From contig JAJRRC010000084.1 of assembly GCA_024279865.1 (NCBI GenBank), positions 1 through 37,691 of the forward strand: a DNA stretch of 37,691 nucleotides. The letters run 5' to 3'. The first letter of the stretch is position 1. Every line of letters starts with the position of its first letter. Below, piece after piece: positions 1 to 7,896 of this stretch. Source of the stretch: Planctomycetota bacterium. GTDB taxonomy: Bacteria > Planctomycetota > Phycisphaerae > Phycisphaerales > Phycisphaeraceae. The notes under the pieces are model-generated. The model had not been told where the DNA came from. It was given only the letters and a program-made list of their open reading frames with translations, and did no database searches. The translations under genes were made by a program, and so were the position numbers.

Positions 1-243
1 AATTTGAAGATCAAATAATCCGGTGAACATAGGATGCATCCTTGCAAAAGGAAGGAGAGAAAAGAGACACATGCCATCCTTGACGGGCCAAGGGGACATT
101 TTATCAAAAAGTGGCGGAATGACTATTTTTCAAAGAACCCTTCAATCGCCAAAGTGATAAACAGACCCTCTGCACAAAGCCGAATGCTGAGGTCTTCCAA
201 AGCGTCGGATTCTTCTGAGTTACTATCGTTACAGGTCGTCCCG

Positions 244-267
244 TGACGCTCTAGGCTAGATGCGTCA
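244..267. promoter_or_regulatory. Near-perfect palindrome over the gcvPB stop codon
   Basis: TGACGC-TCTAG (244-254) pairs with CTAGA-(T)-GCGTCA (256-267), leaving one central base and one bulge. It overlaps the gcvPB stop codon at 251-253. It could form a hairpin at the end of the gcvPB transcript, but no U-tract follows it in that direction, so an intrinsic terminator is not clearly supported. Confidence 0.25.
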
Positions 268-1735
268 GCGTCGGCGTGCGTGCCGCAGCCACTTCATCGA
301 GTCGATTGATAGACGCATGGTGGGGCGCTTGATTGGCAATTTGAGCGTCTTGCTCAATTTCATCTGCAATCAGGTGCATCACATGAACGAACCGGTCAAG
401 CGTTTCTTTGCTTTCGGTTTCCGTGGGCTCAATCATCAAACAATCATGAACAGGCCAGTGCATGGTGGGGGGATGGATGCCAAAGTCGATCATGCGTTTG
501 GCAATGTCGATAAGTGTGATCCCCTGAGCAAGTAGGTCCTTGGGCACGGTGATAAATTCATGGGCACAGTACTGTTTGTTGGCGGTGCTGAAGTAAGGCA
601 TCGCAAAGCGTTTTTCCAAACAAGCCGCCAGATAGTTGGCGTTGAGGACGGCCGTCTGTCCAATGTTGCGAATGCCCTGAGGACCAGCCGCCGCGATATA
701 AGCCCAACAGCGAAGCAGGATACCTGTTTGGCCAAAGAAGCTACGGACCTTGCCGATGGACTTGGGGTAGCTTTCAGAATCCAGAGCATAGGAGCCGTCG
801 TCTTTTTGAATGACCTGTGGCACCGGCAAGTAAGGAGCGAGGAAGTCACGGACGGCAATGGGTCCCGAACCCGGTCCGCCGCAGCCGTGAGGGGTGCTGA
901 AGGTCTTGTGGGTGTTGTAGTGCATGACATCGACGCCGAAGTCGCTCGGCCTCGCCACGCCGGTGATGGCGTTCATATTCGCGCCGTCGAGATAGAGTAA
1001 CGCGCCAGCTTCGTGAAGGATGTCTGCGATTTCACCGATTTGGCCGTCAAAGAGGCCTGAGGTATTGGGATTGGTAATCATCATGGCAGCGGTTTCATCG
1101 TTGACCATGCTTTGCAGGGCCTTGAGGTCCACGTGGCCATCACGGCTAGGCACGCTGACCACGCCCGCTCCGCACATGGCGCAGCTGGCAGGGTTGGTTC
1201 CATGGGCGGTGTCCGGAGCCAGAACGGTTCGTCGTTGTGGGGCGTTGCCGCCTTGGGGATCGTTGAAGTACGCGCGGATGACTTTGATGGCTGCGAATTC
1301 CCCATGAGCGCCTGCTGCTGGTTGAAGACAGACTTCATCAAGACCTGCAATTTCCGCGAGCCAGGTCCGCACTTCATAGAGCATTTTCAAAGTTCCCTGA
1401 GCATCGACATCATCCTGTAACGGATGTACATCGTTGAGCCCGCTCATTGCCGCCGCTGCTTCATTGATCGGCGGGTTGAACTTCATGGTGCATGAACCCA
1501 GCGGATAAAAGTTCGCATCAACTGAAAAGTTGCGACCCGCCAGAGCTGTGTAATGTCGTACCACATTCATTTGGCCCACCTGAGGCAAGTTCAGCGGTTG
1601 TTCGTTCATCAATGCCGCAGGCAAGTCTGCTGTGGGGACATCCAATGCCGGCAAGTCCACACCAATGCAGGTGGAGTTTGTCTGAGGGTCATGTTCAAAA
1701 ATTAAGGGGGGCGATTGTTTGGGATCCAAAGTCAT
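251..1735 (-). CDS. gcvPB: Glycine dehydrogenase (decarboxylating) subunit 2, P-protein beta
   Basis: This is the PLP-binding subunit of the glycine cleavage P-protein. With GcvPA it decarboxylates glycine and passes the aminomethyl group to lipoyl-GcvH in the cytoplasm. The 494-residue length fits the split-type subunit. Visible motifs are PLGSCTMKFNP (about 78-88), HGTNPAS (178-184), a YLDGANMNA strand (about 248-256) and the PLP-lysine segment NTHKTFSTPHGCGGPG, with the Schiff-base lysine at about K277. The usual PHGGGGPG reads PHGCGGPG here, a small departure. The start codon lies one base after the gcvPA stop (TAAGATG), and a very strong ribosome binding site sits inside the end of gcvPA. 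The two genes are clearly one operon. gcvT and gcvH are not in the window. Confidence 0.96.
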   Translation of the reverse strand: MTLDPKQSPPLIFEHDPQTNSTCIGVDLPALDVPTADLPAALMNEQPLNLPQVGQMNVVRHYTALAGRNFSVDANFYPLGSCTMKFNPPINEAAAAMSGLNDVHPLQDDVDAQGTLKMLYEVRTWLAEIAGLDEVCLQPAAGAHGEFAAIKVIRAYFNDPQGGNAPQRRTVLAPDTAHGTNPASCAMCGAGVVSVPSRDGHVDLKALQSMVNDETAAMMITNPNTSGLFDGQIGEIADILHEAGALLYLDGANMNAITGVARPSDFGVDVMHYNTHKTFSTPHGCGGPGSGPIAVRDFLAPYLPVPQVIQKDDGSYALDSESYPKSIGKVRSFFGQTGILLRCWAYIAAAGPQGIRNIGQTAVLNANYLAACLEKRFAMPYFSTANKQYCAHEFITVPKDLLAQGITLIDIAKRMIDFGIHPPTMHWPVHDCLMIEPTETESKETLDRFVHVMHLIADEIEQDAQIANQAPHHASINRLDEVAAARTPTLTHLA

Positions 1736-1736
1736 C

Positions 1737-3080
1737 TTAGATCACCTCCTTGAGCAAATTTACCAATTCATCTAATTGGGAAGCGGTGCGTTTTTCAGTA
1801 ACCGCAATTAAAAGCTGATTGTCCTGGCCGATACCAAGTTCATCGCAGGCTAGGCCCGCAAGGATGTTTTTCTGTTTGCCCGCTTCGATCACGGTTCTTG
1901 CTGAGACAGGGCAATCGATCATAAATTCATGGAAGAACGGCCGATCAAATGCTAGCTTATATCCGTCGAGTTGTTGAATTTTGTCCACCAACGCATGGGC
2001 TTTGTGGTAACACTGACTGGCGATTTCTCGCAGGCCTAGTTTGCCCATCGCACTCATATAGACGGTGGCGCGAATGGCGAGTAGTCCTTGGTTGGTGCAG
2101 ATATTGCTGGTTGCTTTGGCGCCGCGAATATGTTGTTCGCGGGTTTGGAGTGTGAGGCAAAAGCCCCTTCGTCCTTGGGAATCGGTGGTTTGTCCGATGA
2201 GCCTGCCTGGCATTTTTCGCATCAATTTTTTACGAGCAGCAAACAGTCCCAGATAGGGACCGCCGTATTGCATGGGGATGCCAAGAGGTTGGCCTTCACC
2301 TGCAGCAATATCAGCACCACACTGGCCGGGCTGTTTGAGAAGGCTCGACGCAATGGGATTGAACACCGCGACGGCTTGGGTCTTGGCCTTGGCGTGAGCT
2401 TGTTCAAATAGGCCTGACCAATCTTCGATACAACCAAAAACATTGGGCGACTGAATTACCACGCAAGCGGTATCGTCATCCAATGCCTTGTTCAGTGTGT
2501 CCGAAGCAATCACCCCGTCTGTGGCAGGCAATTCAATCAACTCAACGGCGAGGTCGTTTAAATAGGTTTTTAACACGCTGCGATACTGCGGATTGAGCGT
2601 GCTGGCGACGAGGACGCGGCGTTTGCCACTGACATTGAGGGACATCAAAACCCCTTCGACCACTGCCGAGGCCCCTTCGTACATCGAGGCATTGGAAACA
2701 TCCAATCCGGTCAGCCGGCAAATCTGCGTTTGAAATTCAAAAAACGCTTGAAGCGATCCCTGTGAAGCTTCGGCTTGATAAGGCGTGTATGCGGTGACGA
2801 ATTCGCCCTTGGCGGCCATGGCATTGACAACCGTTGGGATGAAGTGGTCATAACAGCCGCCGCCGAGAAAGCAGTTTTGGCTTGCAGCAGTGTGATTATC
2901 CGCTGCCATGGTCCCCAGATCACGTTGAAGTTCCAACTCGCTACGGGCCGGCGGCAAATCCAAGTCTCTTTTTAAACGAATCTCAGGCGTTAAATTCGCG
3001 TAGAGGTCTTCCACGCAGTCTGCTCCAATGGTTTGAAGCATGGCCTGGCGATCCGCATCCGTAATTTGTACATAATCCAT
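1737..3080 (-). CDS. gcvPA: Glycine dehydrogenase (decarboxylating) subunit 1, P-protein alpha
   Basis: This is the partner subunit of GcvPB in the glycine cleavage system; the split P-protein works as an alpha/beta heterotetramer. The protein begins MDYVQITDADRQAML and contains the family segments EIRLKRDLDLPPARSE, NCFLGGGCYDHFIP and YTPYQAEASQGSLQAFFEFQ, all typical of the GcvPA N-terminal half. The reading frame stays open upstream to 3188, but the ATG at 3078-3080 has AGGAG 10 bases before it and gives 447 residues, the normal family length. The upstream 36 codons are therefore left out. It is first in a two-gene operon, followed one base later by gcvPB. Confidence 0.95.
   Translation of the reverse strand: MDYVQITDADRQAMLQTIGADCVEDLYANLTPEIRLKRDLDLPPARSELELQRDLGTMAADNHTAASQNCFLGGGCYDHFIPTVVNAMAAKGEFVTAYTPYQAEASQGSLQAFFEFQTQICRLTGLDVSNASMYEGASAVVEGVLMSLNVSGKRRVLVASTLNPQYRSVLKTYLNDLAVELIELPATDGVIASDTLNKALDDDTACVVIQSPNVFGCIEDWSGLFEQAHAKAKTQAVAVFNPIASSLLKQPGQCGADIAAGEGQPLGIPMQYGGPYLGLFAARKKLMRKMPGRLIGQTTDSQGRRGFCLTLQTREQHIRGAKATSNICTNQGLLAIRATVYMSAMGKLGLREIASQCYHKAHALVDKIQQLDGYKLAFDRPFFHEFMIDCPVSARTVIEAGKQKNILAGLACDELGIGQDNQLLIAVTEKRTASQLDELVNLLKEVI
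1740..1751 (-). promoter_or_regulatory. Full-length Shine-Dalgarno sequence for gcvPB
   Basis: On the minus strand this reads AAGGAGGTGATC, complementary to nearly the whole anti-SD tail of 16S rRNA. The AGGAGG core lies 9 bases before the gcvPB ATG. It lies within the last codons of gcvPA and fixes the gcvPB start. Most other genes here have much weaker sites, so gcvPB is probably translated strongly and independently. Confidence 0.8.
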
Positions 3081-3187
3081 CGGGTATTGACTCCTAAGAG
3101 GGGCCAAAGTGTAAAGGAGGGACCCCTTTTGAGCAAAATTCTTGTCTTTATACCCAAGAGTTTTTTGTGTGCAAGATGATATTCGCA

Positions 3188-3213
3188 CTTGTGCATTTTA
3201 AGGCTTGTGCATT
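3188..3213. promoter_or_regulatory. Direct repeat CTTGTGCATT x2 in a divergent promoter region
   Basis: The 10-base sequence CTTGTGCATT occurs at 3188-3197 and again at 3204-3213, a 16-base period. It lies between the divergent gcvPA and the small membrane-protein gene. Tandem half-sites in such a place suggest a regulator site, but I recognise no specific regulator and the promoter elements are not clear. Confidence 0.3.
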
Positions 3214-3266
3214 ACAATGTTGGCATACATTTCTTGACCGATAAGCTGATAATAGAAAGGTTTGTA

Positions 3267-3686
3267 ATGGTAGGAGCAGTTATTCTTTTTGGAATTGCGT
3301 TGCTGACGGGAGCTAGCGGTCTTTACTTATGGGTCTCCGGCGGCAGTGACGCTGAAACATTGCGAGGCTTGGTGCTTTGCTTGATTGGGGCAGTGGCCTT
3401 GTCAGGCGCATTGATTATCGATGGACTGCGGTTTTACGCAGGGATCGTGTCCAAGCAGATTGACTGGATGGTCAAACGGATGAACTATCGGCCGAGCATG
3501 GATATCGAACCAAGTGCGACGGCTTCGCTGGCGGGTAAAAATATGATGCGCTATCAGGTCATCGGAATTGATCAGCAAACAGGCTTGCAAACAGAATTGA
3601 TGGTTCAGGCCACCGATCAAACATCCGCACTTCGAACCGGCGAAAAAGCAGGTATGGAAGTCAAACGGGTGCAAAAAGTATCTTGA
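3267..3686 (+). CDS. Small two-TM membrane protein with a short C-terminal soluble domain
   Basis: Function unknown. From the ATG at 3267, with GAAAGG 6 bases upstream, the protein is 139 residues. The frame is open 26 codons further, to a TTG, but that extension looks non-coding. Two hydrophobic segments (about residues 1-22 and 33-55) are followed by a polar region ending in a beta-rich stretch, YQVIGIDQQTGLQTELMV then DQTSALRTGEKAGMEVKRV. This resembles small domains of planctomycetal membrane proteins of the form Y-x-V-x-G-I-D...A...GxxV. It is divergent from gcvPA and convergent with the methyltransferase downstream. I infer an inner-membrane location from the two helices only. Confidence 0.7.
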   Translation: MVGAVILFGIALLTGASGLYLWVSGGSDAETLRGLVLCLIGAVALSGALIIDGLRFYAGIVSKQIDWMVKRMNYRPSMDIEPSATASLAGKNMMRYQVIGIDQQTGLQTELMVQATDQTSALRTGEKAGMEVKRVQKVS

Positions 3687-3830
3687 ACAGGATTCAAAAG
3701 AAGGATCGCCTCAGAGCCTGCTCGCTTATACCAATCCTACAAAAAAAAATCGTGTGAATGGTTATTCGCGGAGACGGAATTGATAAGCCTTTATGCAAAT
3801 CTCAACGCGTACATCATAATACGATGCGTA

Positions 3831-4619
3831 TTATTTGTCGCGATACAAGGCAAAAACGCTGACCGAAGCAAACCGTCGCATCCAGGGAAGCTTCAATAGA
3901 TAGCTATCGAGCTTGTGCAACCCAACCACCAAAGACCACATCTGGGGAAAGGCTGGCCAAATGCGGCTGGTCAATTGGAAATCTCGTCGTTCGATCCGGT
4001 CAAACGGCTCAGCAAACAGAGCAATGTCCGTATCGTTGAGTGGTACTTCATCTTCCGTGGGATCAAAAAATGAGTAAGGCACACATTGACGCAATCGATC
4101 TAACATCTTGCTGTTCACCACAGGTTCAGCAAACACCGCACATCCGCCGGGCTTGAGTCGGTCGTAGATCTGCTGGGCTAAATCTAAAAATGGCAGATGG
4201 TGTAGCGTCGCATAGCCGAGAATGTGATCAAAGGTTTCGCCTTCGAAGGCTTGGTCAAAATGGCCTGTGACTTGGGTCTGGACCTGATCAATCACGCCGT
4301 TGACCGTGGCTCGTTGGCGTACCATTTTAATGGATTCGCTGCTGAGATCATAAGCATGGACTTCGGCGCCGTTGTGGGCACAGAGACTGGCATCGATGCC
4401 GTTGCCTGCTGCAATTTCCAGGATTTTCTTGCCTTGGAGCGGGGCCAGCAGGTGATAGTAATACTCACGCGGGAAGATGGTATTCGCTGGCGGGGCGGTG
4501 TAACGCGCTCGGTCATATTCCGATAACGGTTCAATGCCTGCTGCAAATTCCTGTGCGTAGTGTTCTTCAAAAAACTCGATTTCACGAGCCAATCGCTGGT
4601 CAGCAGTGACTTGGGACAT
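3831..4619 (-). CDS. Class I SAM-dependent methyltransferase
   Basis: A 262-residue Rossmann-fold methyltransferase. Motif I is ILEIAAGNGID (about 66-76), followed by the acidic residue ending strand 2 in AYDLS (about D91). Further on are GYATLHHLPFLD and the post-motif LKPGGCAVFAEPV, typical of Methyltransf_11/25-type enzymes that act on small molecules or lipids. The substrate cannot be told from the sequence. The ATG at 4617-4619 has GGAG 8 bases upstream. The gene stands alone: it converges on the small membrane protein and diverges from the M16 peptidase. No signal peptide is visible, so it is cytoplasmic. Confidence 0.85.
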   Translation of the reverse strand: MSQVTADQRLAREIEFFEEHYAQEFAAGIEPLSEYDRARYTAPPANTIFPREYYYHLLAPLQGKKILEIAAGNGIDASLCAHNGAEVHAYDLSSESIKMVRQRATVNGVIDQVQTQVTGHFDQAFEGETFDHILGYATLHHLPFLDLAQQIYDRLKPGGCAVFAEPVVNSKMLDRLRQCVPYSFFDPTEDEVPLNDTDIALFAEPFDRIERRDFQLTSRIWPAFPQMWSLVVGLHKLDSYLLKLPWMRRFASVSVFALYRDK

Positions 4620-4793
4620 ACATCAATCTCCGAAAATACGAACGAACTGCCGTTTGTATCGGTCGTATCGGTTGGGAAGTTAACCTGAGCAGGGCTCAAA
4701 GGCCCAGAAAAAGCGAGTACAATACTGCTTCGGGCTTTTATACCCATCGGGTATGAGAATGTCCGCGATGAAAACCGTTTGAACGCTTAAAAC

Positions 4794-4919
4794 AAGTAGC
4801 CGCGTACACAAGCGAAGGGGAAAACTCAATCGCGATTGGTATAATACCGGTTGGCTGAAGCTTTGGAGGGCTTTGGGGAAAGTTGGAGGGAATCGGGGGC
4901 TTCCGGGGCTTCCGGGGGG
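4794..4919 (+). repeat. Intergenic G-rich repeat with G-quadruplex potential and two CTTCCGGGG units
   Basis: This lies in the 324-base gap between the divergent methyltransferase and the M16 peptidase. It starts with AAGTAGCCGCG (4794-4804), shared exactly with 14115-14125. Six G-runs follow at 4868-4870, 4875-4878, 4888-4890, 4895-4899, 4905-4908 and 4914-4919. The last ones are joined by CTTCC, giving CTTCCGGGG at 4900-4908 and again, with GGGGGG, at 4909-4919. The spacing allows a G-quadruplex on the plus (coding) strand just before the M16 ribosome binding site. The gap also holds ATACCC-atc-GGGTAT (4740-4754). Confidence 0.6.
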
Positions 4920-4943
4920 TATTGATAAAAGGAATTTCTTGTG

Positions 4944-7700
4944 ATGACTAAATACATTTTGCTGCTCTCGCTTTTGTTTTTAACCCTACCTGCTGAAGGG
5001 AAGCCGTTGGCCTATCAGATTTTGCATGACCGTTCGGACCGTCTGGTGGTGGCGTTGCCCAATCGTATGATTGTGGTGGCACAGGAATTACATGCTGCCC
5101 CGGTGGTTTCCGCTCAGGTCTGGGTCAACACCGGGTCCATTTATGAACAGGAACACACGGGCGCGGGCTTGTCCCATTTTCTCGAACATCTCCTGTCCGG
5201 CGGCAGTACCAAAAATCGTACCGAAGCCCAGTCCAACATCCTGCTCGGCCAGATCGGTGCCAAAACCAATGCTGCCACTGGACTTGATACCGTGCGGTAC
5301 TACATTGACACCACCAGCGATCACACGGAAACCGTGATTGATCTGTTGTCTGACTGGATGCAGAACGCGACGATTGATCAGGCAGAGTACGAGCGTGAAC
5401 GTCAAGTGATTCAGCGGGAGTTTGAGCATGGCATGGGCAGCCCGGGCCGTGTGCTGTGGAAGTTGACCCAGCAGGCTCGTTACACTTCCCATCCAGCTCG
5501 CTATCCGACGATTGGTTACCTCGACGATTTTCTGGCAGTGACGCGTGACCAGATCAATGATTTTTATCATCGCATGTATGTGCCGAACAACATGGTCTTC
5601 GTCGTGGCGGGGGACATTGATAAGCAACAGGTCATTGATCAGATCACCCGCCTCTGGGCCAGCGTGCCAGCCAAGGAATTGCCTGACTTATCCTTTCCCG
5701 TAGAGCCTGAATTGACCGAGCCTCGTCAGGTAAGCGGTCAGGCCACGGTGAAGCGTCCTCGCTTGCGATTGGCTTGGCCGGGGACCCGTTTGGGTGGCCC
5801 TCACGATCATGCTTTGGATTTGCTGGGCATTATTCTGGGCCAAGGCGAGTCCAGTCGCTTGACCCAGACACTTCGCAACAAGCAACGACTCGTCAATACC
5901 ATCAGTGCGTACAACCTGAGTTTTAACTGGGGACAGGGCTTTTTTGCAGTGGATTGTGAAATGGCCAGCAACCATACCGTCGCCGAGGTGAAAGCTGCGG
6001 TTCTCGCTCAAGTGCAACTCTTGTTAGATCAAGGGGTCACCGCAGCAGAACTCGCAAAAGCCAAACGCAAAACCATTGCTTCAGTGGCGTACGATGGCCA
6101 ATCTGCCCATGCGCTTGCGGATCAACTGGGACGAGATCTCTGTGGCATGGCAGACCCTGACTACATGACCCATTACGCTCATGCCATCGAATCACTCACG
6201 CAGGAAGACTTACAGATTGCCGCCAAGGCAATTCTTGTCAATCAACGTTTGATTGAAGTACAACTTCTGCCAGGCGAAAAACCTCAGCCCATCACACGGC
6301 CCACAGAAGTGGTCGCCAAGGTCGCCACCTCGAACAAAATCGTTTTAGACAATACGCGACGCATCGACCGTATTCAACAGAAAATGGCAGCTTCGACCCG
6401 CACCGTCACGCCCATTACCATTGACCCAATCGAAACTTTTACACTGGACAACGGGCTTCGCGTATTGGTGCAGCGGAGCACCTTGGTCCCCGCAGTGTCG
6501 GTGCAGATGTACAGCCTCGGCGGACTGCTAGCAGACACCCCAGGCAAAGAAGGACTCGCCAATGCGACCGCGTCGATGTTGACCAAAGGGACCGCCCGTC
6601 GTTCAGCTTTACAAATTGCAGCAACGCAGGAAAACATCGGCGCTCACCTGACCAGTCACTGTGGCAATAACACCTCTTATCTTCGGGCAATCTGTCTGAA
6701 GGATGATTTGACGACTATTTTGGATCTGATGGCAGATGTGGTCTTAAATCCTGCTTTCCCCGCAGACGAATGGGACAAGCTTCAGCCACGGCTACTGGCT
6801 GCCATTGACCGTCAAACCGATCAATGGCAAGGCGAATTGCAACTTCGTTTTCGTCAATCTTATTTCGGCAAAAATCACCCGTGGGGTAGCCTCATCTCAG
6901 GTCATGCAGACGTGGTGAAAAATCTGACCGCAGACCAATTACGCACCCACTATCAAGATTCCCTTGATGCCTCACAAACGACTCTCGCGGTGTTTGGGGA
7001 TGTGGACCTCAAGGAAGTCCGCAAGCAAATTACCAAACTCTTCGCATCTATGCCCGCCAAGGCAAAAGTTCCATTCGTGCTTCCCAAAGCCACCGCCATG
7101 AATCCTGGTATCCATCAGTTTCAAACCAGTAAGCCACTGGCTGCTGTGCAGATTGGCTTGGGACCGGGCGTGAAGCGAACAGACCCGGATTTTCCGAAGC
7201 TATCGGTGTTGTGTCGGGTGTTGAGTGATTTTCCATCAGGTTGGCTTGAAGCCCAGTTGCGAGGCAAAGGGCCCGGCCTAGCCTATGCGATCTGGGCCTA
7301 TCAGGTTTCAGGCATGGCCAAGGGCTATGTGGCTGTGGGTTTTAACACGCAACCCAAGACCGCGCAGGAAGCGATCAATCGGACGCAAACGATTTTGGAT
7401 CGAGCCAGAGAGCAACCCATTTCCGCCCAAGACCTCGGCCGCGCCAAGGCTGCGGTCTTGACCAGTGAAATGCTAGGCAAACAATCCAACGGCGATCGCG
7501 CGACCCAAGCAGCCCTCAACGTTCTCTACGGCGTCGGGCTCAACGACAGCGAACAATTTATAAAAACCGTGAAGTCAATCACCCCCGAAGGCTTTGGCGA
7601 AATTGCCAAGCAGTACCTGCAAAACTCCGTGATTGTGGTCATTACCCCCGAAAAAGAAAAAATCACCCCGCCATCAGCCCCAGATCAGTTGCCCAAATAG
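4944..7700 (+). CDS. Exported two-domain M16 zinc peptidase
   Basis: A pitrilysin/processing-peptidase-like protease of about 918 residues, with an N-terminal signal peptide (MTKYILLLSLLFLTLP...), so probably periplasmic. The N-terminal M16 domain has the inverted zinc motif HxxEH as HFLEH (about H79-E82-H83, counting the GTG as residue 1). The third zinc ligand is probably E160 in ERERQVIQRE, 81 residues after H79 as in pitrilysin. The second half (from about residue 470, FTLDNGLRVLVQRS) is another M16 unit whose motif position reads GLANATASML, so it is catalytically dead, as is normal for the family. GTG (4941) and ATG (4944) adjoin; ATG is preferred, with AAAAGGA upstream. A G-rich repeat lies just upstream and the alpha-2-macroglobulin gene follows on the same strand. 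Confidence 0.92.
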   Translation: MTKYILLLSLLFLTLPAEGKPLAYQILHDRSDRLVVALPNRMIVVAQELHAAPVVSAQVWVNTGSIYEQEHTGAGLSHFLEHLLSGGSTKNRTEAQSNILLGQIGAKTNAATGLDTVRYYIDTTSDHTETVIDLLSDWMQNATIDQAEYERERQVIQREFEHGMGSPGRVLWKLTQQARYTSHPARYPTIGYLDDFLAVTRDQINDFYHRMYVPNNMVFVVAGDIDKQQVIDQITRLWASVPAKELPDLSFPVEPELTEPRQVSGQATVKRPRLRLAWPGTRLGGPHDHALDLLGIILGQGESSRLTQTLRNKQRLVNTISAYNLSFNWGQGFFAVDCEMASNHTVAEVKAAVLAQVQLLLDQGVTAAELAKAKRKTIASVAYDGQSAHALADQLGRDLCGMADPDYMTHYAHAIESLTQEDLQIAAKAILVNQRLIEVQLLPGEKPQPITRPTEVVAKVATSNKIVLDNTRRIDRIQQKMAASTRTVTPITIDPIETFTLDNGLRVLVQRSTLVPAVSVQMYSLGGLLADTPGKEGLANATASMLTKGTARRSALQIAATQENIGAHLTSHCGNNTSYLRAICLKDDLTTILDLMADVVLNPAFPADEWDKLQPRLLAAIDRQTDQWQGELQLRFRQSYFGKNHPWGSLISGHADVVKNLTADQLRTHYQDSLDASQTTLAVFGDVDLKEVRKQITKLFASMPAKAKVPFVLPKATAMNPGIHQFQTSKPLAAVQIGLGPGVKRTDPDFPKLSVLCRVLSDFPSGWLEAQLRGKGPGLAYAIWAYQVSGMAKGYVAVGFNTQPKTAQEAINRTQTILDRAREQPISAQDLGRAKAAVLTSEMLGKQSNGDRATQAALNVLYGVGLNDSEQFIKTVKSITPEGFGEIAKQYLQNSVIVVITPEKEKITPPSAPDQLPK

Positions 7701-7764
7701 TGGCCGAAAAAGTAAAGACAAAGAACCGCCAGAAGGTCCAGTATTTGAGTGCTTTGCCATAGGT

Positions 7765-7780
7765 TTACAAAAATTTGTAA
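7765..7780 (+). terminator. AT-rich inverted repeat followed by a T-run
   Basis: TTACAAA-AA-TTTGTAA is a perfect 7-bp inverted repeat and is followed by a seven-T run ending at 7791. It sits 65 bases after the M16 stop codon. It could be a weak intrinsic terminator between M16 and the macroglobulin, though the stem is AT-only. The half-site TTTGTAA also occurs in the inverted repeat at 19664-19691, so a regulator site is an alternative. Confidence 0.3.
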
Positions 7781-7896
7781 CGTATTTTTTTGTGGCAATT
7801 GTTTTCTCGTTTTAACAAAAGATAGACCTGCCTAGGAACTTCTTGCTTCGTGATGCGTCTGACCGGAGCAATGACACGCATACGGAAATAGATCCC

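Noticed and set aside
34-246. 70-codon open frame before gcvPB
   Set aside because: Basic, low-complexity product with no motif, no clear ribosome site and no neighbour on that strand. Nothing else is visible in 1-250.
560-1420. Several open frames of 95-146 codons antisense to or overlapping gcvPB
   Set aside because: They lie fully within a well-supported gene and follow its codon pattern in shadow frames.
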